Assembly: GCF_014268755.2 (NCBI RefSeq)
Contig: NZ_CP077093.1
Span: forward strand, 4,700,001-4,764,000
Origin: Pseudomonas vanderleydeniana
Lineage (GTDB): Bacteria > Pseudomonadota > Gammaproteobacteria > Pseudomonadales > Pseudomonadaceae
Length of the DNA stretch: 64,000 nt
Direction of reading: 5' to 3'
Shown here: one piece after another, positions 18,467 through 28,604 of the stretch
Layout: each line of letters starts with the position of its first letter
Position numbering within the stretch: position 1 is the first letter of the stretch
The notes under the pieces: model-generated
The model's database searches: none
Told to the model about the DNA's origin: nothing
The model's input: the letters and a program-made list of their open reading frames with translations, nothing else
Translations under genes and position numbers: made by a program

Positions 18467-20389
18467 TTACTCCGAATCTTGGCGACCACGCCGGGAAACC
18501 GCTTGCGCGAGAAGCTCCGTGAACTGGGCGACGGGCATGGAGCCCAGGTCAGCACCTTCACGGGTACGCACAGCGACAGTTTGCGTTTCGACTTCCCGAT
18601 CTCCGATAACCAAAAGATAGGGAACCTTGAGCAAGGTATGCTCGCGGATTTTAAAGCCGATTTTCTCATTTCTCAAGTCGGACTTGGCACGGAATCCGCT
18701 TTCGGCCAGAGATTTTTCCACTTCGAGGGCAAAATCGGCCTGCTTGTCGGTGATATTCATGATCACCGCCTGGGTTGGCGCCAGCCAGGCCGGGAATGCA
18801 CCTTCGTAGTGCTCGATCAGAATTCCGACGAAACGCTCGAAGGATCCGAGGATCGCGCGGTGCAGCATCACCGGATGCTTGCGGCTGTTGTCTTCCGACA
18901 CGTACTCGGCACCGAGACGGATCGGCAGGTTGAAGTCCAGCTGCAGGGTACCGCACTGCCAGACACGGCCCAGGCAGTCCTTGAGCGAGAATTCGATCTT
19001 CGGCCCATAGAAGGCGCCCTCGCCCGGCTGCAGGTCGTACGGCAGGCCGGCGCTGTCGAGTGCGGCGGCCAGTGCGCTTTCGGCACGGTCCCACAGCTCG
19101 TCGGAACCCACGCGCTTCTCAGGGCGGGTGGACAGCTTCATCTGGATGTCCTTGAAGCCGAAGTCGGCGTAGACGTCCATGGTCAGCTTGATGAAGGCGG
19201 CGGACTCGGTCTGCATCTGGTCTTCGGTGCAGAAGATGTGCGCGTCGTCCTGGGTGAAGCCACGCACGCGCATGATGCCGTGCAGCGCACCCGATGGCTC
19301 GTTACGGTGGCAGGCACCGAACTCGGCCAGGCGCATCGGCAGCTCGCGGTAGCTCTTCAGGCCCTGGTTGAACACCTGCACGTGGCAGGGGCAGTTCATC
19401 GGCTTGATGGCGTAGTCGCGGCTTTCCGACTCGGTGGTGAACATGTTTTCGGCGTAGTTGGCCCAGTGCCCGGATTTCTCCCACAGGGAGCGATCGACCA
19501 CTTGCGGGGTCTTGATCTCCAGGTAGCCGTTGTCACGCTGCACCTTGCGCATGTACTGCTCGAGCACCTGGTACAGGGTCCAGCCGTTCGGGTGCCAGAA
19601 CACCATGCCCGGCGCTTCTTCCTGGGTGTGGAACAGGCCCAGGCGCTTGCCGATCTTGCGGTGGTCGCGCTTTTCCGCTTCCTCGATGCGCTGGATGTAG
19701 GCCGCCAGCTGCTTCTTGTCCGCCCAGGCAGTGCCGTAGACGCGCTGCAGCTGCTCGTTCTTCGCATCGCCGCGCCAGTAGGCGCCGGACAGCTTGGTCA
19801 GCTTGAACGACTTGAGGAAACGGGTGTTCGGCACGTGCGGACCGCGGCACATGTCGACGTATTCTTCGTGGTAGTACAGGCCCATTGCCGTTTCGTTCGG
19901 CATGTCCTCGACCAGGCGCAGCTTGTAGTCCTCACCGCGCTGGGTGAACACTTCGATGACCTCGGCGCGCGGCGTGACCTTCTTGATCACGTCGTAGTCC
20001 TTGTCGATCAGCTGGTGCATGCGCTCTTCGATCGCCGCCAGGTCGTCCGGGGTGAAAGGACGCTCGTAGGCGATGTCGTAGTAGAAACCTTCGTCGATGA
20101 CCGGACCGATCACCATCTTGGCGGTCGGATACAGCTGCTTGACCGCGTGGCCAACCAGGTGGGCGCAAGAGTGACGAATGATCTCCAGCCCCTCTTCATC
20201 CTTGGGCGTGATGATTTGCAGTTTGGCATCGGCTTCGATCAGGTCGCAGGCATCGACCAGCTTGCCGTCGACCTTGCCGGCCACGGTGGCCTTGGCCAGG
20301 CCGGCGCCGATGGAAGCGGCGACTTCAGCGACGGAAACCGGGTGATCGAACGGACGTTGACTGCCGTCGGGAAGAGTAATGATGGGCAT
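18467..20389 (-). CDS. thrS: Threonyl-tRNA synthetase
   Basis: 640 aa from ATG at 20389 ([18 protein letters not shown]), which has GAGGAGG just upstream; a longer frame to 20422 lacks this. Domains in order: TGS (1-60), the editing/SAD domain with HSCAHL (HxxxH zinc-like site), the class II catalytic core ([33 protein letters not shown]) and the C-terminal anticodon-binding domain. Charges tRNA-Thr and edits Ser-tRNA-Thr. It is the first gene of the minus-strand thrS-infC-rpmI-rplT-pheST-ihfA series and ends overlapping the infC start region. Confidence 0.98.
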   Translation of the reverse strand: MPIITLPDGSQRPFDHPVSVAEVAASIGAGLAKATVAGKVDGKLVDACDLIEADAKLQIITPKDEEGLEIIRHSCAHLVGHAVKQLYPTAKMVIGPVIDEGFYYDIAYERPFTPDDLAAIEERMHQLIDKDYDVIKKVTPRAEVIEVFTQRGEDYKLRLVEDMPNETAMGLYYHEEYVDMCRGPHVPNTRFLKSFKLTKLSGAYWRGDAKNEQLQRVYGTAWADKKQLAAYIQRIEEAEKRDHRKIGKRLGLFHTQEEAPGMVFWHPNGWTLYQVLEQYMRKVQRDNGYLEIKTPQVVDRSLWEKSGHWANYAENMFTTESESRDYAIKPMNCPCHVQVFNQGLKSYRELPMRLAEFGACHRNEPSGALHGIMRVRGFTQDDAHIFCTEDQMQTESAAFIKLTMDVYADFGFKDIQMKLSTRPEKRVGSDELWDRAESALAAALDSAGLPYDLQPGEGAFYGPKIEFSLKDCLGRVWQCGTLQLDFNLPIRLGAEYVSEDNSRKHPVMLHRAILGSFERFVGILIEHYEGAFPAWLAPTQAVIMNITDKQADFALEVEKSLAESGFRAKSDLRNEKIGFKIREHTLLKVPYLLVIGDREVETQTVAVRTREGADLGSMPVAQFTELLAQAVSRRGRQDSE

Positions 20390-20773
20390 GGCGCCTCCTC
20401 TCCTAGTGGTGACCCCTACCAAAGGTCACGTGGGTTGGGATGAGCAGCCAGTACGCGATCCGTCCAGCCGTTCAGTGAAGAACGCCTGCCGCACAGTGGC
20501 AGGAGCCGCAAGGCCAACCGGAAACGAACCAGAGTGACTGGAGTTCAAGAAAGTAAGGTTGATGGCGTGGCCTCGCGCAGGGAACCCCGCTACGACGCCC
20601 AATACAGCCAAGTCGGGCATGCTAGCACAGATGAACGGTCATCGCCTCGCCGCGAACGCAAACTGCTAAAGTTCCACAGGTTTCATGTTTCACCGGTGAA
20701 CTTGAGTGGCACTGACGCCCTCAAACCCCCTGCAAGCGACGTAAGTTCGCGTTCTATCCAAAGGAGTATTCCC
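20390..20773. other. Upstream region of thrS and of the secreted protein gene
   Basis: 384 bases between divergent genes. It should contain the thrS promoter (minus strand) and the promoter of the gene at 20774 (plus strand). I see no T-box, no tRNA gene and no strong consensus promoter in it. Confidence 0.5.
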
Positions 20774-21082
20774 ATGCGCCTGACTCACCTCTTCGCCCTC
20801 GCCGCGCCGATCGCCCTGCTGCTGCCGCTGAGCGCACAGGCTGCCTGGCCGGCCGGCCAACGCGACGCCTACATGAAGGATTGCACCGCCGCCGCCAGCC
20901 GCAGCGTCGACCTCAAGACCGCCCAGCAGCACTGCGCCTGCAGCGCCGACCAGCTCAACGACAAATTCACCACCGCCGAACTGTCCGAACTGATGCACCC
21001 CAAAGACCCGGCCAAGGGCCCGAGCAAGGAACTGCAAACCAAGGCACTGAACGTCGTGGCGGCCTGCCGCGTCGCGAAATAA
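20774..21082 (+). CDS. Small secreted hypothetical protein
   Basis: 102 aa from ATG at 20774, with AAGGAG 8 bases upstream. A Sec signal peptide (MRLTHLFALAAPIALLLPLSAQA) precedes an ~80-residue mature protein with four cysteines (DCTAAA, CAC, AACRVAK) that could form disulfides. A similar small helical periplasmic protein is common in pseudomonads; function unknown. It is a single-gene unit, followed by an AT-rich stretch. Confidence 0.85.
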   Translation: MRLTHLFALAAPIALLLPLSAQAAWPAGQRDAYMKDCTAAASRSVDLKTAQQHCACSADQLNDKFTTAELSELMHPKDPAKGPSKELQTKALNVVAACRVAK

Positions 21083-21365
21083 TCCGCCGACTCTCCGGGT
21101 TTTGCCGGGCTTCCGAGCGCAAAAGCAGTTTTTTCACACATTTTATGTAGTTTTTACGGCTTTTTTTATCGCTGCCGTTTTTCGCTGAAAGCCTTTGAAA
21201 CCGGGGCTTTCAGCCGATCAAGGCGGTAAAGAAAGCGCGACTGATTGGCAATCAGCGGCTGCGGGGGGCTCCCAAGCCGTACATTTCGACTATGATAGCC
21301 CCGTGTGCCCAGTTGGCCTGAGCAGCACAGCACTACTGAAAATATATGTTTCTTGGAGATACACC

Positions 21366-21578
21366 ATGTCTAATCGCCAAACCGGCACCGTAAAATGGTT
21401 CAACGATGAAAAAGGCTTCGGCTTCATCACTCCTCAAGGTGGCGGTGACGACCTGTTCGTACACTTCAAAGCTATCGAAGCTGACGGTTTCAAAAGCCTG
21501 AAAGAAGGCCAAACCGTATCCTTCGTGGCTGAGAAAGGCCAAAAGGGTATGCAAGCTGCACAGGTTCGTCCGGAGTAA
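21366..21578 (+). CDS. Cold-shock-domain protein, CspA/CapB type
   Basis: 70 aa: [20 protein letters not shown] with RNP-1 (KGFGFITP) and RNP-2 (DLFVHF), a single OB-fold that binds single-stranded RNA or DNA. The family acts as RNA chaperones during cold shock or stationary phase. The long AT-rich upstream stretch (21150-21365) is typical of a csp 5' UTR, and an intrinsic terminator follows directly. The frame continues upstream, but ATG at 21366 with GGAGATACACC is the family start. Confidence 0.96.
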   Translation: MSNRQTGTVKWFNDEKGFGFITPQGGGDDLFVHFKAIEADGFKSLKEGQTVSFVAEKGQKGMQAAQVRPE

Positions 21579-21600
21579 GTTTTCCGCGAACTGAAAAAAA

Positions 21601-21627
21601 CCCCGCCTTCTTGTGGCGGGGTTTTTT
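21601..21627 (+). terminator. Intrinsic terminator of the cold-shock gene
   Basis: A 7-bp stem CCCCGCC/GGCGGGG with a 7-base loop, preceded by A7 and followed by T6. The A-run makes it bidirectional, so it can also end the minus-strand lipoprotein transcript. Confidence 0.92.
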
Positions 21628-21665
21628 ATGGGCGCAAGAAAAGGCCCGCGGGAAAGGCTCTGCGA

Positions 21666-21989
21666 TCAGCCGCAGTTGACCCGCTCGATCTTGCCGGTAC
21701 GGTCGGCATTGAGGTTCAGGCGATCGGAACGGTATTCCAGGGTGATCATGTCATCCGGGCCCACCACGCGCGCGGCCTGTGCACCGCTGCGGCTACGGGC
21801 CTGCTCCAGCAACTCGACCGAGGCCTGCTTGCCGATCGCAAACTCGGCGCCTTTGGCCTCGCAGCGACCGCTGTCGTTCTGGCTGACAGGCTCGCTGCTA
21901 CTGGCCGGCGCGGAACCGGTGTTCGTCGAGCAACCGGCCAGCAGCGACACGGCGAAAATCGCCCCCAAAGATGCAAGCTTCCAAGGCAT
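21666..21989 (-). CDS. I78-family peptidase inhibitor-like lipoprotein
   Basis: 107 aa from ATG at 21989 behind AAGGAGG. The signal has a lipobox (SLLAGC), so the mature protein is lipid-anchored at Cys19. The C-terminal part (GRCEAKGAEFAIGKQ ... ARVVGPDDMITLEYRSDRLN ... GKIERVNCG) matches the pattern of inhibitor I78, a small two-cysteine protease inhibitor fold. It would act in the periplasm or outer membrane against endogenous or host proteases. A single gene convergent with the cold-shock gene. Confidence 0.85.
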   Translation of the reverse strand: MPWKLASLGAIFAVSLLAGCSTNTGSAPASSSEPVSQNDSGRCEAKGAEFAIGKQASVELLEQARSRSGAQAARVVGPDDMITLEYRSDRLNLNADRTGKIERVNCG

Positions 21990-22160
21990 GAAGCCTCCTT
22001 GTGAAAAAAATAGGTAGAGTGCGTGCGACCGCCGTTTGCACGATTGGTTGCATATCGCCAGGCGGACGAACTGATTCTGACAGCAACACCGGACAAGTCT
22101 GCCTGAGCCATCGACCTGCTGGCACAATCAATCGTGACTGAATATGAACGGTTTGTGAAT

Positions 22161-22466
22161 TCAGTAGATGTCGATGTAGTCGAACGGCGGGTTGGGCCAG
22201 TTGTCCTTCAACGCGTTGTACACCTGCTGGACCCACACCTCATCGGCAGCCGCCACCTTGCCGACGTAGCCAGAGCCGGCCGCCCAGGTCTCCAGGCGAA
22301 ACAGCAGCCCCTCGATATCCCGCCCGCCCACCACGCCGCTGGACAGGTAGGCGATGCCCGAACGCGTCACCCGCAACTGGGTGTGCACGTCATCGCTGGC
22401 CGAGGCGAGCAGCTGGCGCACGGCGTCGAGGGTGAGGTTGGCGGGGTTGTTCAGGTCGATCTGCAC
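22161..22466 (-). CDS. Conserved hypothetical protein, 101 aa
   Basis: A soluble, acidic protein starting MQIDLNNPANLTLDAVRQLL and ending FDYIDIY. No signal peptide, metal site or nucleotide motif. The N-terminal helix plus a central sheet (HTQLRVTRSGIAYLS, then GLLFRLETW) gives a compact alpha/beta look. It is not closely linked to the rbs operon downstream. Function unknown. Confidence 0.8.
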   Translation of the reverse strand: MQIDLNNPANLTLDAVRQLLASASDDVHTQLRVTRSGIAYLSSGVVGGRDIEGLLFRLETWAAGSGYVGKVAAADEVWVQQVYNALKDNWPNPPFDYIDIY

Positions 22467-22560
22467 GGCGGTTTTCCAGATGAGGCAAAACCGCAGTGTG
22501 GCACGTTGCCGGGCCTCGTGCCCAGCCAGCCCGCAGACGAGCGCCCGCGGGCCGTACGCT

Positions 22561-23589
22561 TTACTTGAGGCGACCCAGGCGCTCGGTCAGCAGGTCGAAG
22601 AAGCCCTGCGCATCGCCGTTCTCGACCCAGAACACGTTCTTGTTCTGCTTCAGGCCGTCGTACCAGTCGACGATGGTCTGGCCGAAGGTCGGGCCTTCGC
22701 GGCTGTCGACCACCATGTTGACCTCGCGACCACTGAACAGCGAAGGCTTGAGCAGGTAGGCGATGACCGTGGCGTCGTGCACCGGACCACCGGGAATGCC
22801 GTAGTGCTCCATGTCGCCCTTGACGTAGTCGTTGAGGATGTCGCCGACCACCTTGCTCGCGTTGTTGTTCAACGCCGCGATCTTCTTCAGGCGCTCGTCG
22901 CTGGTGAGGATCTTGTGGGTCACGTCCAGCGGCAGGTAGGTCAGCTTCACGCCGCTCTTGAGCACCACTTCGGCTGCCTGCGGGTCGGCGAACAGGTTGA
23001 ACTCGGCCACTGGAGTGATGTTGCCACCGTTGAAGTGCGCACCGCCCATGACCACCACTTCCTTGATGCCCTGGGTGATTTCCGGGTCCTGGATCAGCGC
23101 CAGGGCCAGGTTGGTCTGCGGCCCGAGCATGGCGATGGTTATGCTGTGCGGCTTGGCCGCGCGCAGCGTGTCGATCAGGTAGTTGACCGCATTGCCCTTG
23201 GCCAGCGGCGCCTTGGGTTCATGCACGGTGACCCCGGAAATGCCCTCCTTGCCGTGGATGTTCTCGGCGTAGATCGGCGTGCGCAGCAGTGGCCGTGGCG
23301 CACCGGCGTACACCGGCACTTCCTCGCGCCCTGCCCACTCGCGGGCCAGGCGGGCATTGCGCGAGGTCTTGTCCAGGCGCACGTTGCCGGCGACGGTGGT
23401 CAGCGCGCGGATGTTCAGCTCTTGCGGCGAAGCCAGGGCGAACAACAGGGCCACCACATCGTCGGCCCCCGGGTCGGTGTCGATGATCAGGTCGATCTTT
23501 TCCGCCGCCTGGGCGCCGGTAGCAGTGAACAGGGACACGATCAGCAGACTCCTGAGCCAGCGTGACAGATTCTGAGCGTAGCGTTGCAT
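22561..23589 (-). CDS. Exported inosine-uridine-type nucleoside hydrolase
   Basis: 342 aa. A signal peptide (about residues 1-28, ending TATGAQA) is followed by the calcium-binding signature IIDTDPGADDVVAL. Later blocks VVMGGAHFNGGNITPVAEFN and HDATVIAYLL complete the active site. Nucleoside hydrolases cleave ribonucleosides to base plus ribose. Export is informative: it would release ribose in the periplasm, where RbsB can capture it. Last gene of the rbs operon, 28 bases after rbsD. Confidence 0.93.
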   Translation of the reverse strand: MQRYAQNLSRWLRSLLIVSLFTATGAQAAEKIDLIIDTDPGADDVVALLFALASPQELNIRALTTVAGNVRLDKTSRNARLAREWAGREEVPVYAGAPRPLLRTPIYAENIHGKEGISGVTVHEPKAPLAKGNAVNYLIDTLRAAKPHSITIAMLGPQTNLALALIQDPEITQGIKEVVVMGGAHFNGGNITPVAEFNLFADPQAAEVVLKSGVKLTYLPLDVTHKILTSDERLKKIAALNNNASKVVGDILNDYVKGDMEHYGIPGGPVHDATVIAYLLKPSLFSGREVNMVVDSREGPTFGQTIVDWYDGLKQNKNVFWVENGDAQGFFDLLTERLGRLK

Positions 23590-23617
23590 GGTGCACTCCT
23601 TGTGCGCGATGGATAAA

Positions 23618-24022
23618 TCAGAACGTCACACCCGCGACCAGAATGACGTTGCTGTACGGCTGGCACTCGCCGGTGCGCACCACGGCCTTGGCCTGGCGGC
23701 TGAGTGCCTTGAACGCTTCGTGACTGAGCAGGCGCCGCTGCCCCAGGTCGCCCTGGATAGTCAACGCTTCCAGATGCTCCAGCGCCGGCGGACGCTTTTG
23801 CAGGATCTCCTCGGCCAGCACGTGGCTTTCCACCTGCATCTCGCTGAGCACCACGCGCAGGGTGCTGACGAAATCGGGGACGCCCTGGGTCAGGGCCAGG
23901 TCGATCAGTTCGACGCCTGGCGGTACCGGCAGGCCGGCATCGCCGATCACCAGCATCTCGCCGTGCCCCAGCGAGGCGATCAAGCGTGACAGCGCAATAT
24001 TGAGCAACGGTGCTTTTTTCAT
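23618..24022 (-). CDS. rbsD: D-ribose pyranase
   Basis: 134 aa. [22 protein letters not shown] contains the catalytic His20, and [18 protein letters not shown] and [17 protein letters not shown] are family blocks. Interconverts the pyranose and furanose forms of ribose so that RbsK can use it. Overlaps rbsK by 4 bases. Confidence 0.97.
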   Translation of the reverse strand: MKKAPLLNIALSRLIASLGHGEMLVIGDAGLPVPPGVELIDLALTQGVPDFVSTLRVVLSEMQVESHVLAEEILQKRPPALEHLEALTIQGDLGQRRLLSHEAFKALSRQAKAVVRTGECQPYSNVILVAGVTF

Positions 24023-24939
24023 GACAGTTTGAACCCCTGCACTTCGGACAATTGCGGAATGGACGGCTGCGCGCCGGCCCGGGTGACCGACAGGGCCGCT
24101 GCGACCTGGCCGAAGCGAATGGCCTCGGCCTCGGCCTGGCCGGCCGCCAACGCCGCCGCGAAGCCGCCGACGAAGGTGTCACCGGCTGCCGTGGTGTCCA
24201 GCGCCTGAACCTTGGGCGCCGGGAAATGGGTAAAGCCCTGGCCATCGGCGAACAACGAACCCTGGGCGCCGAGGGTGATGATCACCTTCCCTGCCCCGGC
24301 CGCCATCAGCTGGCTCGCAGCGGCCTCGGCCGAGGCCTGTGAGTCCACTGGCAGGCCACTGAGGGCCGAGGCCTCGCTTTCGTTGGGGATCAGGTAGTCG
24401 ATCGAGGCGTACCAGTCGGCCGGCAACGGCGCACTGGCCGGCGCCGGGTTGAGAATCACGGTCTTGCCCAGTTCGCGGCCGCGCTTGAGCGCATAGCCGA
24501 CGGTTTCCAGCGGCACTTCGAGCTGGCAGATGATCACGTCCGCCGCCTGCAGCACCGCATCGAAGCCCTTGACCACCTCGGTGGTCAGGCAGCCGTTGCC
24601 GCCGGCGACGATAACGATCGCGTTCTGGCTGCTGTCATCGACCACGATCAGCGCCACGCCGCTGGACACGCCGTCCACCGCGGTGACCGCCTGGCAATCG
24701 ATGCCTTCGGCCAGCAGCGCATCACGCAACTGCTGCCCATAGGCGTCGTCACCGACACAGCCGACCATCGACACCTGCGCCCCCAGGCGCGCCGCCGCGA
24801 CCGCCTGGTTGGCGCCCTTGCCGCCAGGCACGGTGCCGAACGACCGGCCGATCAGGGTCTCCCCTGCCCGTGGCAACCGCTCGGCCCGGGTGACCAGGTC
24901 CATGTTGAGACTGCCGATGACCACTACTTTTGCTTGCAT
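24019..24939 (-). CDS. rbsK: Ribokinase
   Basis: 306 aa PfkB-family kinase. [22 protein letters not shown] opens the sugar-binding lid region, [17 protein letters not shown] is the first PfkB signature, and [18 protein letters not shown] is the second, with the catalytic Asp. Phosphorylates ribose to ribose-5-phosphate using ATP. Lies 55 bases after rbsR and overlaps rbsD. Confidence 0.97.
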   Translation of the reverse strand: MQAKVVVIGSLNMDLVTRAERLPRAGETLIGRSFGTVPGGKGANQAVAAARLGAQVSMVGCVGDDAYGQQLRDALLAEGIDCQAVTAVDGVSSGVALIVVDDSSQNAIVIVAGGNGCLTTEVVKGFDAVLQAADVIICQLEVPLETVGYALKRGRELGKTVILNPAPASAPLPADWYASIDYLIPNESEASALSGLPVDSQASAEAAASQLMAAGAGKVIITLGAQGSLFADGQGFTHFPAPKVQALDTTAAGDTFVGGFAAALAAGQAEAEAIRFGQVAAALSVTRAGAQPSIPQLSEVQGFKLS

Positions 24940-24994
24940 GCCTCTGTACTCTTGAATTCAGTTCGGTCGGCGCCAGCCTCGCTGGCCCGACGTT

Positions 24995-26005
24995 TCAGGC
25001 TAAACCGTCCGCTACCGCTGCCGTCGACTCACGCATGACGATGCTCGGCACCACGATACGCTGGTCGAGCGCCAGTTCCGGGGTTGCGATGCGCCGCAAC
25101 AGCAACTCGGCGGCGGTCTCGCCCAACTCCAGGATCGACTGCCCGACCGTGGTCAGCGCGGGATAGACGTAGCGGCTCATGCGAATGTCGTCGAAACCCA
25201 CGACCGACAGCTCACCGGGCACCTTGATGCCCCGCTCCGCCGCCGCCCGCAGCGCACCGATGCCGAGCATGTCGTTGCCGGCGAAGATTGCGCTGGGCCG
25301 CTCGCCCTCCATCAGCTTCGCCGCGGCCAGGTAGCCCCCGGTGCTGGTGAAATCACTGGCCACGATCCACTTGGCCGGCACCTTGACCTTGGCCTGCTGC
25401 AGCGCCCGGCGGTAACCGGCCAGGCGCAACTGCGCGACGCTGGTGTCCTTGGGCCCGCCAATGTGCGCGATCGCCCGGTGCCCCAGTTCCAGCAGGTGCC
25501 GGGTTGCCAGGTAGGCGCCTTCCTCATGGTCGATGCGCACAAGGTCGGTCTCGACCCCGGCGATATCGCGGTCGACCATCACCAGCGGCGTACGCACCGC
25601 CGACAGGCCAGTGGCGAAGCTGTCGTCACCGCCGGTGGAGGCGACGATCAGGCCGTCGACGCGTTTCTCCAGCAGCACCCGCAGGTAATTGCGCTGCTTG
25701 TCCGGGTCGTCATCGGAGTTGCAGAGGATCACGCAGTAGTTGTTGCGCTCGCAGTAATCCTCGATGCCCCGCGCCAACTCGGCGAAATACGGGTTGAGGC
25801 TGTTGGGCACCAGCAGGCCGATGGTCGCGGTGGTCTTGGCCTTGAGCGAGCGCGCCACGGCGCTGGGCACGTAGTCGAGCTCGGCGATCGCCGCCTCGAC
25901 CTTGAGCCGCACCTTTTCGCTGACCGGCCGGGTCTTGTTCACCACGTGGGACACCGTGGTGTAGGAGATACCGGCCAGGGCGGCGACGTCCTTGATCGTG
26001 GCCAT
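24995..26005 (-). CDS. rbsR: LacI-family repressor of the ribose operon
   Basis: 336 aa. N-terminal helix-turn-helix MATIKDVAALAGISYTTVSHVVNKTRPVS plus hinge helix (SAVARSLKAK), then a periplasmic-binding-protein-like sugar domain. Expected to bind the palindrome upstream of rbsB and release it when ribose is present. It sits inside the operon between rbsC and rbsK, so it controls its own synthesis. Confidence 0.95.
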   Translation of the reverse strand: MATIKDVAALAGISYTTVSHVVNKTRPVSEKVRLKVEAAIAELDYVPSAVARSLKAKTTATIGLLVPNSLNPYFAELARGIEDYCERNNYCVILCNSDDDPDKQRNYLRVLLEKRVDGLIVASTGGDDSFATGLSAVRTPLVMVDRDIAGVETDLVRIDHEEGAYLATRHLLELGHRAIAHIGGPKDTSVAQLRLAGYRRALQQAKVKVPAKWIVASDFTSTGGYLAAAKLMEGERPSAIFAGNDMLGIGALRAAAERGIKVPGELSVVGFDDIRMSRYVYPALTTVGQSILELGETAAELLLRRIATPELALDQRIVVPSIVMRESTAAVADGLA

Positions 26006-26008
26006 GAC

Positions 26009-26986
26009 TCAGCCTCGCCGACGGGCGCGTTGGCTGCGGTAGGTGTCGAGCACCACGGCGATGACGATCACCGCACCGGTGATGATCCGCTTGGTCGGCT
26101 CGGTCGCGCCGATCTGCGCCAGGCCCGCGGCCAACACGGAAATGATCAGCACGCCAAAGAAGGTGCTGATCACCGAACCACGCCCGCCCATCAGGCTGGT
26201 GCCACCGATCACCACGGCGGCGATCACCTGCAGCTCCAGGCCGGAACCGGCGTTCGGGTCAGCCGCCTCCAGGCGCGAGATCTGAAACAGCGCGGCGATG
26301 CCGGCGAGCAGGCCCATCAGGCTGAACACCAGGATCTTGTACGGCTTGGGATTGATCCCTGCCAGGCGCACGGCCTCCTCGTTGGTACCGATGCCGATCA
26401 GGTAGCGACCGAACACGGTGCGGGTCAGCACCAACTGCGCGGCGATGATCACCAGCAGCGCGATGATGAACGACGGCGAGATACCGAAGGCGATCGGGTT
26501 CGACAGCCAGGCGAACGCGTCACCGATGTAGGCGGTACGCGAGCCGGTCATCTGGTAGGCCAGGCCACGGGCCATTTCCAGCACGCCCAGCGACACGATG
26601 AACGACGGAATCCGCCAGGCCACAGTGATCGAACCGGTGATGGTCCCCGCCAGCGCGGCGCAGGCCATGCCCAGCAACGCCGAGGGCAGCACGCCCCAGC
26701 CCCAGCCCAGTACCGCGACACTGACGGCGGAGGCCGCCAGGGCCAGCACCGAGCCCACCGACAGGTCGATGCCGCCGATGATCAGCACGAAGGTCATGCC
26801 GACCGCCAGCACCATCAGGTCGGGAATCTGGTTGGCCAGGGTGCTGAAGGTGTCGTAGGACAGGAAGTGGCTGCTCAGGCTGGAGAACAGGATGATCATC
26901 CCCAGCAGCGCGCCGGCCAAGCCCAGGTAGGTTCCGAGGCCATAGAAGTTGCGACCGGCTTTACCGGCCGAAGGTGCAGTTTTCAT
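26009..26986 (-). CDS. rbsC: Ribose ABC transporter permease
   Basis: 325 aa, about eight to ten transmembrane helices. FVLIIGGIDLSVGSVLALAA is the BPD_transp_2 signature of sugar permeases. Forms the channel with RbsA and receives ribose from RbsB. Starts within the rbsA stop (4-base overlap) and ends 3 bases before rbsR. Confidence 0.97.
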   Translation of the reverse strand: MKTAPSAGKAGRNFYGLGTYLGLAGALLGMIILFSSLSSHFLSYDTFSTLANQIPDLMVLAVGMTFVLIIGGIDLSVGSVLALAASAVSVAVLGWGWGVLPSALLGMACAALAGTITGSITVAWRIPSFIVSLGVLEMARGLAYQMTGSRTAYIGDAFAWLSNPIAFGISPSFIIALLVIIAAQLVLTRTVFGRYLIGIGTNEEAVRLAGINPKPYKILVFSLMGLLAGIAALFQISRLEAADPNAGSGLELQVIAAVVIGGTSLMGGRGSVISTFFGVLIISVLAAGLAQIGATEPTKRIITGAVIVIAVVLDTYRSQRARRRG

Positions 26987-28536
26987 TGGGTATCCCTAGG
27001 CGCCGCGTCGTTGAGCAGCGCATCACGTTTCTGGTAGCCGGCAAATGCGGCGGCAAGCAAGTCATCCTGGGTCCAGCTGTCACGCTCGAAGGTCTCGATC
27101 AGCCGCCCGGCCGAAAGCACGCCGATGCGGTCGCAGATCAGCATCAGCTCGCGCAGGTCGCTGGAGACCACCACCAGCGCCTTGCCCTGGCGGGTCAGTT
27201 CGCCGAGCAGCGCGTAGATATCGAATTTGGCACCGACGTCGATCCCGCGCGTCGGTTCGTCGAACAGCAGCACCGAGCAGTCGCGCTCCAGCCAGCGGCC
27301 AATCACCACCTTCTGCTGGTTGCCGCCGGACAACTCGGAAACCAGCTGGTCCGGGCTGGAACTGCGGATGCGCATGGCTTCGATCTGCCGCCGTGCCAGC
27401 GCGGTTTCGTCGCGACCGTTGACCACCCCGCCACTGGAAATCGCCGGCAGGTTGCCCAGGGCGATGTTGGCGCTGATCGACTGGGTGAGCAGCAGGCCTT
27501 CGCCCTTGCGGTCCTCGGTGATCAGGGCGATGCCATGGCGCACGGCGTCGACCGGTGAACGTATGTCGACGACCGTGGCCGGGTGCCCTAGGGCCACGGT
27601 GCCGCTGTCGGCGACATCGGCGCCGTAGATCAGCCGCAGCAGCTCGGTACGCCCGGCGCCGATCAGGCCGGAGATGCCGTAGATTTCGCCGGCGCGCACT
27701 TCGAAGGAGACATCGAAGACCTTGTCCGCCCGGCTCAGGCCCTTGACCGTCAGGGCCGGCCCGCCGATCTTGCGCTCGCCCAGGTCGATGTGTTCGCCCA
27801 GCTCGCGGCCAACCATCAGGTTGACCAGCTGTTCGCTGTTGTAGTTGGCCATCGGCTCGACGCAGACCAGGTTGCCGTCGCGCAGGACCGCAATGCGCTG
27901 CGCCACCCGCGCCAGTTCCTCGAGCCGGTGAGAGATGTAGATGATCGCCACGCCACGTGCCTGCAGGCGGGTGATCTGCTCGAAGAGCATTTCGACTTCG
28001 CGGGCGGTGAGCATCGCGGTCGGCTCGTCGAGAATCAGCACATGGCAATCGCCGATCAGGTTGCGGGCGATTTCCACCATCTGCTGGTGACCGATGCCCA
28101 GTTCGCCGACCAACGTGTCGGGATCGATCGCGTCCAGGCCGACCTGGGCCATGGCCTCGATGGCGGCCTGGCGCAGTTGCTTGCGACTGATCCAGCCGCC
28201 GTGGCTGGGCAGGTTGTCGAGAAACAGGTTTTCCGCCACCGACAGGGTCGGCAACAGATTGAGTTCCTGCATGACCATGCGCACGCCCAGCTCTTCAGCC
28301 TGGGTGCGACTGCCGGGGGCATAAGGCCGGCCGTTGAAGTGCATCTGGCCGGTGGTCGGGGTGACCAGCCCGCCGATGATCTTCGACAGCGTACTTTTGC
28401 CCGCGCCGTTCTCACCGGTCAGCGCCAACACTTCGCCCCGCATCAGCGTCAGGTCGATGTTGCTCAGGACAGGTTGCGCATAGGTCTTGCCGATACCGCT
28501 GACCGACAGGACAGCGTTCGGTGCGGAAGATGACAT
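26983..28536 (-). CDS. rbsA: Ribose ABC transporter ATP-binding protein
   Basis: 517 aa with two tandem ABC cassettes. The N-terminal cassette has Walker A GENGAGKST and Walker B HVLILDEPTAML; the C-terminal cassette has the degenerate P-loop GLIGAGRTEL and the signature LSGGNQQKV with LLFDEPTRGIDVGAKFD. This is the usual asymmetric pattern of sugar importers. Preceded by a hairpin in the rbsB-rbsA gap. Confidence 0.97.
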   Translation of the reverse strand: MSSSAPNAVLSVSGIGKTYAQPVLSNIDLTLMRGEVLALTGENGAGKSTLSKIIGGLVTPTTGQMHFNGRPYAPGSRTQAEELGVRMVMQELNLLPTLSVAENLFLDNLPSHGGWISRKQLRQAAIEAMAQVGLDAIDPDTLVGELGIGHQQMVEIARNLIGDCHVLILDEPTAMLTAREVEMLFEQITRLQARGVAIIYISHRLEELARVAQRIAVLRDGNLVCVEPMANYNSEQLVNLMVGRELGEHIDLGERKIGGPALTVKGLSRADKVFDVSFEVRAGEIYGISGLIGAGRTELLRLIYGADVADSGTVALGHPATVVDIRSPVDAVRHGIALITEDRKGEGLLLTQSISANIALGNLPAISSGGVVNGRDETALARRQIEAMRIRSSSPDQLVSELSGGNQQKVVIGRWLERDCSVLLFDEPTRGIDVGAKFDIYALLGELTRQGKALVVVSSDLRELMLICDRIGVLSAGRLIETFERDSWTQDDLLAAAFAGYQKRDALLNDAAPRDTQ

Positions 28537-28550
28537 AGGAAAGTCTCCGG

Positions 28551-28575
28551 GCGCCCGCTCAGGACGAGCGGGCGC
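28551..28575 (-). terminator. rbsB-rbsA intergenic hairpin
   Basis: A perfect 10-bp stem GCGCCCGCTC/GAGCGGGCGC with a 5-base loop, without a T-run. Such hairpins after binding-protein genes usually stabilise upstream mRNA or partly terminate it, so that more RbsB than transporter is made. Confidence 0.65.
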
Positions 28576-28604
28576 GGTTGCAGCCAGGGTTGCTTCTTGG
28601 GGGG

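Noticed and set aside
20390..20773. Possible T-box or tRNA ahead of thrS
   Set aside because: No T-box sequence, specifier loop or cloverleaf found.
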